A stretch of 64,000 nucleotides of DNA, from the NCBI RefSeq assembly GCF_000518205.1, contig NZ_JADD01000004.1, forward strand, positions 1 through 64,000. Reading direction: 5' to 3'. Made by a program: the position numbers and the translations under genes. The stretch's first letter is position 1. The number at the start of each line of letters is the position of its first letter. Positions 9,555-16,942 of the stretch are shown in pieces. The notes beneath the pieces are model-generated. The model made no database searches. It saw only the letters and a list, made by a program, of their open reading frames with translations, and was not told the DNA's origin. This DNA comes from Hutsoniella sourekii ATCC 700629. GTDB lineage: Bacteria > Bacillota > Bacilli > Lactobacillales > Aerococcaceae.

Positions 9555-9848
9555 TTTTATTCCTCCTAATTGATAAATCCTATCTAATAGTCTTTTATTC
9601 CTCATGCCAGGCTGGCATGAAGTCAGCTTTTTCCCATAAGCATAGTAATCAATCCTTTTTCTTATTGATCTTTAATTACACTTTAATTTAAGCGCACTTT
9701 AATATTATCATATTTGTTCATCTTAATCTTGTTTATGATGTCTTATTCGTTTATTTACATCCATTTTTGAAACTGTTAGTTGCATTGTTTTTGTTTGCTA
9801 TTTAATTACCTGTTGTTACTACGAGATATCACTTTCTAATCATCTGTT
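9555..9848 (-). promoter_or_regulatory. Leader and control region of the SEC10-like gene
   Basis: This 294-base gap holds a perfect hairpin CATGCCA-GGC-TGGCATG (9603-9619) about 50 bases before the SEC10-like ATG. It also has two direct copies of CACTTTAAT at 9679-9687 and 9695-9703 (16 bases apart) and a partial third near 9670. The repeats on one face of the helix could bind a regulator. No single promoter stands out with confidence. Confidence 0.4.
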
Positions 9849-9856
9849 TTAATTGT
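9800..9856. repeat. Direct repeat copy 1 (about 56 bp, imperfect)
   Basis: The segment ATTTAATTA...CACTTTCTAATCATCTG, running into the last codons of the 9849 gene, is repeated at 10407-10462 at the end of the next gene upstream. The core CACTTTCTAATCATCTGTTT is identical in both. The copies are 607 bases apart. Confidence 0.7.
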
Positions 9857-10331
9857 TTTCATTATCTAATATCATCCATTTATTCACCTCTCTATATAAC
9901 GAACGCATCATAGACCAGCAAATAGTCATACGCTCCCCCACATCGACAACTTTCTTCTTCGCTCTTTTGACTGTTTCTAATTTATCGGTCTCAACGTCAT
10001 AAACGACCATGCCGATTCCCATAAAACGTAACTCTCGAATGAAGCTATCGTCCTTCACTTTGTCATAAAGCTCTTCGGGCATAACCAGATAATTATAGTC
10101 TCCTACAAAAGATAAACTAGCTGAACTATGTAAATCAGATTTACTGACCTTAATCTCGTATGCTCTGATAGTACCGTCCGTATCCATGGAAATAAAATCA
10201 ACTCTTTCACTACCATCTGGCATTCCTTTATTCCGACCAATCTTAACTTCAAGCGCACAAGCCGATTTCAGGGGATCATTTAGAAAATAAAGAGCTGATT
10301 CAATCCTCTTTGTCAGTTTAGTTTTCATCAT
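9849..10331 (-). CDS. MmcB-like/PD-(D/E)XK-type protein, putative nuclease
   Basis: The 160-residue protein contains ERVDFISMDTDGTIRAYEIK followed by VSKSDLHS, then a Y-L-V-M-P strand. The spacing D-x(n)-E-x-K with SKSD after it resembles the restriction-endonuclease-like fold of MmcB/DUF-type proteins, in which the E-I-K strand carries catalytic residues. Such genes are frequent on phages and plasmids. No partner gene explains its job here. The start could be either of two adjacent ATG codons (10331 or 10328); GGTGA lies upstream. The fold call is tentative and rests on the motif alone. Confidence 0.5.
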   Translation of the reverse strand: MMKTKLTKRIESALYFLNDPLKSACALEVKIGRNKGMPDGSERVDFISMDTDGTIRAYEIKVSKSDLHSSASLSFVGDYNYLVMPEELYDKVKDDSFIRELRFMGIGMVVYDVETDKLETVKRAKKKVVDVGERMTICWSMMRSLYREVNKWMILDNENN

Positions 10332-10406
10332 TCATCACCCATTTCGTGAACCTCTTCGCTTGCTCCTTTTTAAAATCACCATATACACCCCTCCAAGTTT
10401 TTTGAC

Positions 10407-10462
10407 ATTTAATTAGCTGTTTTCCCTGCGAGCTGCCACTTTCTAATCATCTGTTTTTATTG
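10407..10462. repeat. Direct repeat copy 2 (about 56 bp, imperfect)
   Basis: This is the partner of 9800-9856. It likewise overlaps the stop codon end of a gene (10457). The shared block ends in CTTTCTAATCATCTGTTT, and the left parts match less well. The pair brackets the 9849-10331 gene, so that gene may have been gained or could be lost by recombination between the copies. Confidence 0.7.
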
Positions 10463-10639
10463 TGATTCCTGACTTTTTATACTTTCGATTATTTCTTCAC
10501 TTTCCTTAACACTATCTTTCCAATCTCGTTGGAAGCCTGATGTAGTAACCCATAGAACCCTACTGAAAAATAGTGCAAAGCCAAGAATAATAATTGGCAT
10601 TATTTTGAGTATTTCCGATATTATCGTTTCTTCCTGCAC
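10457..10639 (-). CDS. Small single-pass membrane protein, unknown
   Basis: The frame encodes 60 residues with a hydrophobic stretch ILKIMPIIILGFALFFSRVL (about 10-29), then a charged tail ending IESIKSQESQ. No family is recognised. It follows the 10656 gene with a 16-base gap on the same strand, suggesting a two-gene unit. The short length keeps confidence modest. Confidence 0.45.
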   Translation of the reverse strand: MQEETIISEILKIMPIIILGFALFFSRVLWVTTSGFQRDWKDSVKESEEIIESIKSQESQ

Positions 10640-10655
10640 AGACTTTAAATTTCAC

Positions 10656-10913
10656 CTACTTTCGGAATTTGGTTGTTCTAAACCGTTGGTTTAATTGTTT
10701 CTTGCTTTTGGTCAAGACTTGGCTATTTTCTCTTTCTCTTTCCAATCGTTTTTGAAAAATGCTTAACTTATTTAATAAGTGCAGCGATATCTTTTCTTGC
10801 ATTCTTATTTCCCATAACTCATTATTCAAGCATTTAATAAATGATCTCCAACAAATGATTGAATAAAATATTGTCAGCCATTCTGGTGACGTTAAGGTTT
10901 TAATTGTCTCCAC
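10656..10913 (-). CDS. Hypothetical protein with basic tail
   Basis: The 85-residue frame starts at GTG (10913) with AAGGAG 8 bases upstream, which supports translation. The N-terminal third is hydrophobic (EWLTIFYSIICWRSFI) and the rest is charged and probably helical, ending in a basic stretch (KQLNQRFRTTKFRK). No family is recognised. It diverges from the + strand membrane gene at 10970; the two starts are 56 bases apart and share a control region. Confidence 0.5.
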   Translation of the reverse strand: METIKTLTSPEWLTIFYSIICWRSFIKCLNNELWEIRMQEKISLHLLNKLSIFQKRLERERENSQVLTKSKKQLNQRFRTTKFRK

Positions 10914-10969
10914 TGAACGACTCCTTTCTCTAACGAATTATTGTATAATTAGCTATAGAGGTGATTAAG

Positions 10970-11521
10970 ATGTTGTCTATGTTCCTTTCGAAAGTAAAAC
11001 AGTGTGCTTTAAGTGTTTTAAGAGTTTTAATTGAAGCGATGTCTCCTTTAAATACATCAGAGGATAATAAGAAAAATCCTCTGATCGCAAGTTATTTCTG
11101 TGCTTTAGCTGTTCTAGTCTTTGCTTTAATTTTCTTTTATAGTAAGCACGTATACTTCCGTTTTCAGGATACATTTTTCCATGTATTTATGTATGTGGCA
11201 TTTAGTAATTTAATTCCGTGTCTGCTACTCATGCTTTTATTTGTCTCTTTCTTTTTGTTGCTCTATTTTGCATTAGATGCCTGCACATGTTTTGTTAAAC
11301 ATAATGTCATAGACTATATAAAGCGATCTGCTCTTGTTTCTATTTTATTCCCAATATTAACTTGTGTCAGGGTCGACTGGTTAGATGTGGTCATATTATT
11401 TTTTAGCGTTTATATTTTTCTAAACGATAATGTGCTAATGAGAACTCTAGATAAAGCCGAAGCTTGCCGAGCAAAGTTTTATGATAGTTTAAATTCACTT
11501 AAAGAGGATGTCGAACCTTGA
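10970..11521 (+). CDS. Four-helix membrane protein, family P copy 1 (P1)
   Basis: The start is set at ATG 10970 because AGAGGTG lies 6 bases upstream; TATAAT occurs at 10943-10948. The 183-residue product has hydrophobic segments near residues 45-65, 75-110 and 130-160 and a soluble tail. It resembles the proteins at 14812 and 15913: an N-terminal segment followed by an F-H-V-F-type motif, then two long helices, then V-D-(W/Y)-L-D and a final helix. No known family is recognised. Its 3' end converges with the gene at 11560. Confidence 0.6.
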   Translation: MLSMFLSKVKQCALSVLRVLIEAMSPLNTSEDNKKNPLIASYFCALAVLVFALIFFYSKHVYFRFQDTFFHVFMYVAFSNLIPCLLLMLLFVSFFLLLYFALDACTCFVKHNVIDYIKRSALVSILFPILTCVRVDWLDVVILFFSVYIFLNDNVLMRTLDKAEACRAKFYDSLNSLKEDVEP

Positions 11522-11559
11522 TTCTAATCATGAAAAGCAAGATCTTTTGAGCGTCCCAT

Positions 11560-11913
11560 CTACTTAGGCTCTCTGAAAACTATCGGGCTTACTTCAAGTA
11601 CATCTGATAGTTTCTTGCCATCATGTTTATCGGGATAAATGTTAGTGCCGTATTCGAGACTTTCTAAACAGCCTATGTCCACTCCACTAACCTTTGATAG
11701 TTCTTTTAAGTTCCAGCCTTTCTCTAAACATTTCTCTTCAATTACTTCCCATGGTGTGATGGGGAGTTTTATTTGCATTTCCGCTACTTCATTTTTTAAC
11801 TTCCCACTTCGTTCTTGATACTTTTGTGTTCTCTTTCTTATTGTATTTAGCAATAGCCTAGTGATTAAAGAATTTATTATCATGATAAGTATTGCTATTG
11901 GGTAGCTAATCAT
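11560..11913 (-). CDS. Membrane-anchored XRE-type HTH protein
   Basis: The start is set at ATG 11913, with GAGGAGG 7 bases upstream. An N-terminal membrane helix (ISYPIAILIMIINSLITRLL) is followed by a basic linker. The C-terminal domain (about 60-115) reads PWEVIEEKCLEKGWNLKELS then KVSGVD, a helix-turn-helix of XRE type. A membrane-tethered HTH could sense an envelope signal or simply be a tethered adaptor. It lies just after the 11945 gene (31 bases) and may be in its operon. Confidence 0.6.
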   Translation of the reverse strand: MISYPIAILIMIINSLITRLLLNTIRKRTQKYQERSGKLKNEVAEMQIKLPITPWEVIEEKCLEKGWNLKELSKVSGVDIGCLESLEYGTNIYPDKHDGKKLSDVLEVSPIVFREPK

Positions 11914-11944
11914 TATCTGCCTCCTCACTTTCTATTTATTTATG

Positions 11945-12928
11945 CTAATGATAAGCGGATAAACCAGTTAAAGGAATACCTAGAAATTTAGCAATCTGAC
12001 ATGTTTGATCAAATGATAAGTCTAGGTTCTTCTGGCGAATGTTCTTCACATCTTCATAGTCCCATTCTAACTGGTGACAGATTTTCTCTAGTGTAAAACC
12101 CTGCATAGTTAAGAAGGAATCTATGAGAATCCAGTATGGGCTTTTATCTTGGGGCGTTGTCTGTTCTTCCTTATCTCTCTCCTCATTTCTTAGTTTTCTT
12201 TTCAATTCGTCCAGCTTCTGACAATAGGAAAAAAGAATGGCTAGCCTTACGTCAATGACTTCTTCTTTAGCTAAGGTGTTAGTTATCTTCTTTTTGCTTT
12301 CACTGTCATACCAGTATAAGCCATCAGTAAAAATCTTATGGAAGCCTGGTTCAAACTCCATGATTTCAGCTGATACCACGCCTTTTTTCTTAGTGGTATG
12401 GCTATAAGCTAGGCTGTGTAAGCCATTTAGGGCAACTAATAAATCTAGCTCGACAAAGTAAAAAAGGCGATGGTTAGTAGGATGACAGGAAAAGCGCTGC
12501 TCTTTTAAGAGATTGCTTATATTCAATGTCCGTTGGTAATTCCAAGGAATGGCTATTAGATCTTTCTCAATGGAGACCATTTGAAAGTCTGCTTGTTCGG
12601 ACTGGTTGATAGGAAAGAACGGCAAAGAGTCAAAGAATAATCGCTCTCGGTAAATGATATTTGAGGCATTGAAAGAAGTGACGACATCTCGACGGACGAG
12701 CTGACACAGAAAATCGACTGCATTCACCAGCGCTTGAGTGCGGGTCTCCCCTTCTTTCAAAGCATATGGCGCATTCAGCGTGTCATTTAAGCTCTCCATA
12801 GCGTCAATATATATTTGTCTTTGCTTATCCCTTGCTAGGTCATTGAGTGACTTGGAGTGCATAAATTCTGAACGTTCAGTTATCACTTCTTCTATCATGG
12901 ACTTGAGATACTTTTTTATAGGACTCAT
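11945..12928 (-). CDS. Uncharacterised 327-residue protein with C-terminal HTH-like region (DUF6710-like?)
   Basis: The protein has no signal peptide or membrane segment. The N-terminal half is helical. The middle contains RLFYFVELDLLVALNGLHSL and EFEPGFHKIFTDGLYWY. The last 60 residues (GFTLEKICHQLEWDYEDVKN...FDQTCQIAKFLGIPLTGLS) look like an XRE-type HTH. The layout recalls plasmid DUF6710 proteins, but that is from memory of layout and unproven. It overlaps the upstream gene by four bases (ATGA), so the two are translationally coupled. Confidence 0.55.
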   Translation of the reverse strand: MSPIKKYLKSMIEEVITERSEFMHSKSLNDLARDKQRQIYIDAMESLNDTLNAPYALKEGETRTQALVNAVDFLCQLVRRDVVTSFNASNIIYRERLFFDSLPFFPINQSEQADFQMVSIEKDLIAIPWNYQRTLNISNLLKEQRFSCHPTNHRLFYFVELDLLVALNGLHSLAYSHTTKKKGVVSAEIMEFEPGFHKIFTDGLYWYDSESKKKITNTLAKEEVIDVRLAILFSYCQKLDELKRKLRNEERDKEEQTTPQDKSPYWILIDSFLTMQGFTLEKICHQLEWDYEDVKNIRQKNLDLSFDQTCQIAKFLGIPLTGLSAYH

Positions 12929-13263
12929 GTCTTCTTCCCCTGTTTGAGTATGATTTGCATAAAGCTTAACAAATGGAAGATCGGTAAGCTAGCGGAATCA
13001 TCCTCTGTTTGGTGGCAATATAAGTATTCTAAGAGCTTCCTAAGGGTTGTCTCTTCATCTTCTTGAAAGTAAGCATGTTGCGCTTCCGATAGAAGTCGGA
13101 GGTGTCTATCACTTGCTTGTTTAGGAAATGTTTCTTCTTGACAAATGGTGTTAAGGTAATCTTTTATGAGGTAAAATCTAAAGTTCAAAGTAAACGCTGT
13201 ATAGTTCAGAATATCAACTAGATTCCTATATATAATCCGCTCGTTTTTTGTAATGGTTATCAC
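12925..13263 (-). CDS. Hypothetical helical protein coupled to the 11945 gene
   Basis: A 112-residue soluble helical protein without a recognised domain. Its stop overlaps the start of the next gene by four bases, a strong sign that the two products act together. GGATGTGATAACC precedes the ATG, giving a weak ribosome site. It is the first gene of a likely three-gene unit (13263 to 11560) whose other members both carry HTH-like C-termini. Confidence 0.5.
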   Translation of the reverse strand: MITITKNERIIYRNLVDILNYTAFTLNFRFYLIKDYLNTICQEETFPKQASDRHLRLLSEAQHAYFQEDEETTLRKLLEYLYCHQTEDDSASLPIFHLLSFMQIILKQGKKT

Positions 13264-13323
13264 ATCCTTTCAATGGTTATTAGCTGAAATAAAGGTTATC
13301 TTTCTTCATTAGACCATTATTGT

Positions 13324-14109
13324 TTAGTAGTAAGTTGTCCATGAGTCTCCATTAGAATAGTCAATGCCGACACCAGGTTGTCTATTCGGAACAAAGATAT
13401 TGAATTGCAAGCTTTCGCCATTATCATCGATTGAAAAGCCTTCCATTAAAACACCGCTTGCGAGTAAGTTGCTTCCCTCATATATTGGGGTTACTCGGTA
13501 TCTAACTAATTGTTCTTCCTCTTCAATCGTGTTAGCTACAAAGTTTTCAAAAGGTAACATCCCCTCAACGTTGAACCATCTTGTGCCAGTTATAAGGTTA
13601 TTAGGTTCATCTTGGAGTCCGCTTAATTGATAGCCGATTAAATGACATCGATTATATAACCAACCGCCATTACTGATAAATTCATAGTTGGCTTGCTGCC
13701 AACCACTAGGTTTGACTTCGCTAAGATCTTTTCTTAGTTGATTATCAGCAGGCATAAGGTCTACACTTAAAACAGCATTCGCCGCTTGCGTTCGTCCTAA
13801 ATGATCCTGTTGACTTAGGCTAATCCATGGTTCAGTAGCGGTTACATCTTGATTGTTGAAGTAGGGTATATTTCCGTTGACTTCAACATAAGTCTGGTCA
13901 TTAGGTACCTGTGGGATTCCACTTAGTTCAGGATTTAAGCTAAATCCATCAGGTATTGAATACTTACCTATGGTGTCATAGTAAGCGTTGTAGGTATCTT
14001 CATAGGTTTTCTTCAATGAGTATTCTGTTAGTTGCCCGCTTCCTAAGATCAGGAGTGCAAGAGTTATAACAGGGCAAGCCCAATATTTAATCATTTTATT
14101 TAGACTCAT
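13324..14109 (-). CDS. DNA/RNA non-specific endonuclease (EndA/streptodornase type), membrane-anchored
   Basis: A 261-residue protein with an N-terminal signal anchor (about 8-28) and a beta-beta-alpha-metal nuclease domain. The core reads GGWLYNRCHLIGYQLSGL followed by NNLITGTRWFN. This corresponds to the DRGH catalytic loop and the metal-binding N-L-I-T-G-T-R strand of EndA/Sda1 nucleases; here the loop is NRCH, with the catalytic His kept. It should degrade DNA outside or at the membrane. Its 5' end overlaps the membrane gene at 14096 by 14 bases, so the two are translated together. Confidence 0.85.
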   Translation of the reverse strand: MSLNKMIKYWACPVITLALLILGSGQLTEYSLKKTYEDTYNAYYDTIGKYSIPDGFSLNPELSGIPQVPNDQTYVEVNGNIPYFNNQDVTATEPWISLSQQDHLGRTQAANAVLSVDLMPADNQLRKDLSEVKPSGWQQANYEFISNGGWLYNRCHLIGYQLSGLQDEPNNLITGTRWFNVEGMLPFENFVANTIEEEEQLVRYRVTPIYEGSNLLASGVLMEGFSIDDNGESLQFNIFVPNRQPGVGIDYSNGDSWTTYY

Positions 14110-14740
14110 CTATGTTTTCTTTCACCTTTCCGCTATATTCAAGCAGTTCTTCTGGATCTAAATTCATTTTTTTTACTTTGTTTATGGCAAGCATTAGTGC
14201 TATGTTGGTGCACACAATAGTTAGAGGTAGGTCTGCAAACCAGCTTATATCTAACGATAGGGTCGGCATGTCAGAGGAAGATGTTAAATAGAACTGCCAA
14301 ACAAAGTGAAGTGATAATATAATTCCGCCTATTATATTGATTAGAATACTCGCCCCTGCGGAAATAATGTTAAATATCCACTTTTCTTGTAATTCTTTCA
14401 AATCTCTTTCTGTGATCCCTTTCTTTCGGAATCTCTTGTGGTTTATGGTCATAGATGCCGCTATTAGATTGGCTATCAGTCCGTTATAGAAAAAAACTAA
14501 CGCTGTCGTTATTGTGTCATTTAGCTTTACGACATTTAAGAAGATAAGGGTTCCAAAAAAAACTGTGATACTTAAGTGGGTAGCAAACCAATACTTTAAT
14601 CTTTTATATATGCTTAAAGAGGGTGCTGAATTTACTATTTCCTCTGTTTTATCAAGGAAGCTGTCACTGAATAGATCTAATAATAACAGAGAGAATTGTA
14701 GCAATACGAAACAACTGACAAAGCTTAAGATAAAATCCAA
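14096..14740 (-). CDS. Four-helix membrane protein, family M copy 1 (M1)
   Basis: The 214-residue protein has hydrophobic segments near 3-23, 52-72, 78-96, 125-150 and 172-190 and ends VKKMNLDPEELLEYSGKVKE. The N-terminal helix, a charged loop, a paired helix region and the K-x-x-(L/I)-D-P-(E/N) tail recur in the products at 15282-15868 and, more weakly, 16330. No known family is recognised. It is translationally coupled to the nuclease downstream and diverges from P2 (14812) across a 71-base gap. Confidence 0.6.
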   Translation of the reverse strand: MDFILSFVSCFVLLQFSLLLLDLFSDSFLDKTEEIVNSAPSLSIYKRLKYWFATHLSITVFFGTLIFLNVVKLNDTITTALVFFYNGLIANLIAASMTINHKRFRKKGITERDLKELQEKWIFNIISAGASILINIIGGIILSLHFVWQFYLTSSSDMPTLSLDISWFADLPLTIVCTNIALMLAINKVKKMNLDPEELLEYSGKVKENIDESK

Positions 14741-14811
14741 GATGTCACCTCAATTCTATGTTTGGTATATTATTTTATATATTTATAAAATAATATTCTG
14801 GAGGATTTATT

Positions 14812-15252
14812 ATGATTAAAGGTAAAAAGGACTCTGGGGGTCAATTCAATATCTGTTTTTATTCCTTTGGGCTACTTGGATCTGTGTGTTTATTTCTTTT
14901 TTCCATTCTATTCTCAATCGACAAGGTTTCAAAAACTGCCATTCATGTGTTTCTTACACAATGGAGTCAAGTCCTAGTTTCAATTTGTCTTATACTGGCA
15001 GCGACGACTCTTGTTTTATTTTTCCTCCATTATCTTATAATTAGTCTCAAACCTGATAGAGAGCAGCTTTTTAATAAGCGTAAACCTTATTTTTTTATGG
15101 GTATCCTTTCTATAATTATGGTTGTTGCTATACCCGTGGATTACCTAGATCTGTTTAGTGCGTTATTCGCAGGTTTTGTTTTCATACTTACCTTTTTGAC
15201 TGATAGAGCTAGCGATTTAAATCAAAGAAATGACCTAACTAAAAAGACATAG
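14812..15252 (+). CDS. Four-helix membrane protein, family P copy 2 (P2)
   Basis: ATG at 14812 follows TGGAGGATTTATT, a strong ribosome site. The 146-residue protein has hydrophobic segments near 14-38, 50-80, 95-113 and 118-135. It shares with P1 and P3 the order helix, A-(I)-H-V-F-like motif, long double helix, V-D-(Y)-L-D and final helix with FLTDRASDL. The function is unknown. It converges with M2 (30-base gap) and diverges from M1. Confidence 0.62.
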   Translation: MIKGKKDSGGQFNICFYSFGLLGSVCLFLFSILFSIDKVSKTAIHVFLTQWSQVLVSICLILAATTLVLFFLHYLIISLKPDREQLFNKRKPYFFMGILSIIMVVAIPVDYLDLFSALFAGFVFILTFLTDRASDLNQRNDLTKKT

Positions 15253-15281
15253 AATATTAAACTAAATAGGGTTGCCAGGTT

Positions 15282-15868
15282 CTATTCATCTCTTATTATC
15301 GCTAGATCATCGAAATAGTTGTTTGGATCTATCTGTTTTTTCTTTATTTTGAAAAAGGTAAAAATTGTAAATAAATTTATAACAAATATTAGATTTGCTA
15401 CACTTGAGTGTATTGTGTGCGCTTTCCCACCTAGAACATTTAAAAAAATTAGTTTTATTGCGACAATTAGACCACTTAAGGATGTCGTTATTGCGCTCAA
15501 CATTGTTGTTGCCTTAAGTATCAATAATAGCCTTTTTATTTCTTGTTTCTTTGAATAAGTGGTTGATGAACTTTCTACAGATGTTAATGAATTTGTCGTA
15601 ACTAATATTGGTAGAGTGCTCAAGCTATTGTTTATGAAAAATATAGTTAAAATGTCGCTAGGCTTTTGAACTGATATAATAACTAAACTATTAAAGAGCC
15701 AAGAATAATTGTTAGCGCAAAGTGTAAGAAGGCAGCCCATATTGCGCCTACTCTTGGGTCTTCATCATTTATAAGTGGAAGTGTTTCCCCTAACTTTTCA
15801 AAAGCGGTCATAAGTATTTTTGTAGCTAAACACATTGATAATATGATGTTTATGCTGAATAGTGACAT
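15282..15868 (-). pseudogene. Four-helix membrane protein, family M copy 2 (M2), frameshifted
   Basis: Two frames read one gene. From ATG 15868 (GAGG upstream) the first runs 61 residues to HFALTIILGSLIV and stops at 15683; the second continues from about 15700 as VIISVQKPSDILTIFFINNS to 15282. Joined, they match M1 in length and layout: an N-terminal helix, acidic loop, helix pair around S-x-x-V-x-K-x-(S/N)-D, two further helices and the tail KKKQIDPNNYFDDLA against KKMNLDPEELLEYSG. One indel near 15683-15700 explains the break; a sequencing error cannot be excluded. Confidence 0.6.
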
Positions 15869-15912
15869 TGTTTACCGATCCTCTCGTAACTTTTATGATA
15901 AGGAGTGTTATT

Positions 15913-16353
15913 ATGCGTCAGTTTAACAAGTTAATCAATGGTTTAAAGCGGTTAAAAGGTATTATCATCCGACTCCACGCCGCAGAGTATTTCGGGATAA
16001 TGTTAGGCATAATAATTAGCTTTTATTGTTTTGTTCAGGTGTTGCCAATGCTGAATCTAGTGACTCTTTATTTCCCCGAAAGTGCTTTGTCCTCTTTTTT
16101 AAGCCTCTCTTTAAATAGTTTTTTCATCTTCTTAATGGGCTTATTGATTATTGGGTTTTATTGGCTATTTGTATGGGGGATGTATTGCCTTATTGTTTTT
16201 CCTTTTTTGCCGTCCCTTAAAGAGAAGTTGTATAGAGTTTTAGTTTATCTTATTCCATTATCATGTGCTGCAATACTTCTTGATGTTGATACTTTGAGTC
16301 TAGTCATGACTCTAGTTGCTGTAATAGAGTTATCTAAAAGGGTTGATATTTGA
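15913..16353 (+). CDS. Four-helix membrane protein, family P copy 3 (P3)
   Basis: The start is set at ATG 15913, preceded by AAGGAGTGTTATT. The product is 146 residues, the same as P2. Hydrophobic segments lie near 25-45, 58-95 and 105-140. The layout follows P1/P2 with L-D-V-D-T-L-S in place of V-D-Y-L-D. Its last 24 bases overlap the end of M3 on the other strand. Upstream it diverges from M2, with starts 45 bases apart. Confidence 0.6.
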   Translation: MRQFNKLINGLKRLKGIIIRLHAAEYFGIMLGIIISFYCFVQVLPMLNLVTLYFPESALSSFLSLSLNSFFIFLMGLLIIGFYWLFVWGMYCLIVFPFLPSLKEKLYRVLVYLIPLSCAAILLDVDTLSLVMTLVAVIELSKRVDI

Positions 16354-16899
16354 AACCATTGCGGGATAGAATTTTTCCCAAACCTTTAGCGGTTCATCTA
16401 ATCCGAGGTGTTTGCAATAGCTTATAAAGCTGAATATCCCAATAGAGACCCCGATAAGCATTAAACAGGGAATAAGAATGTACCCATAAAATGTTAGGAT
16501 GTTACTATTCACTGGTATCGTGAGAATCAATAACGTTTCAATGACAAAGCACGACACTCTTACCGACTGCGAACAAAGGTAATAATAACTTTTTTTAATG
16601 CTATTGTCCGACTTGTATTGAGCAGTCGTTTTTTTCAATAACACGTTACCGATTACGAATAGGACAAGGCTTAAGAAAAAGTATGAGATCATAGTCTTCG
16701 TACTATTGATAGCACCGTTCACATATGCGATATAAATTAAAATTCCAATTTTTAAAAAAGGAATGACGTTACATTTTATGCTTAAGGGTAGCTGTTGTCT
16801 GCTAAGATAAATATTTAAAGAAGCTGTAATAGCTACAAATAAAGGTCCTAACATTAAGAATAGACGACTAACTATTTCCATAACATTTAATTTATTCAT
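16330..16899 (-). CDS. Four-helix membrane protein, family M copy 3 (M3)
   Basis: The start is set at ATG 16899 after GGAAGGGATGAGAGA; a longer frame lacks a site. The 189-residue product has hydrophobic segments near 8-28, 42-58, 66-85, 115-135 and 140-162. The tail CKHLGLDEPLKVWEKFYP recalls the M1/M2 tails (basic, L-D-(P/E)). It overlaps the end of P3 by 24 bases tail to tail. The repA stop-to-start order places it downstream of repA on the same strand, but it has its own ribosome site. Confidence 0.55.
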   Translation of the reverse strand: MNKLNVMEIVSRLFLMLGPLFVAITASLNIYLSRQQLPLSIKCNVIPFLKIGILIYIAYVNGAINSTKTMISYFFLSLVLFVIGNVLLKKTTAQYKSDNSIKKSYYYLCSQSVRVSCFVIETLLILTIPVNSNILTFYGYILIPCLMLIGVSIGIFSFISYCKHLGLDEPLKVWEKFYPAMVSNINPFR

Positions 16900-16942
16900 T
16901 CTCTCATCCCTTCCTGTTTTAATTCCTATAAATAGCAATTAA

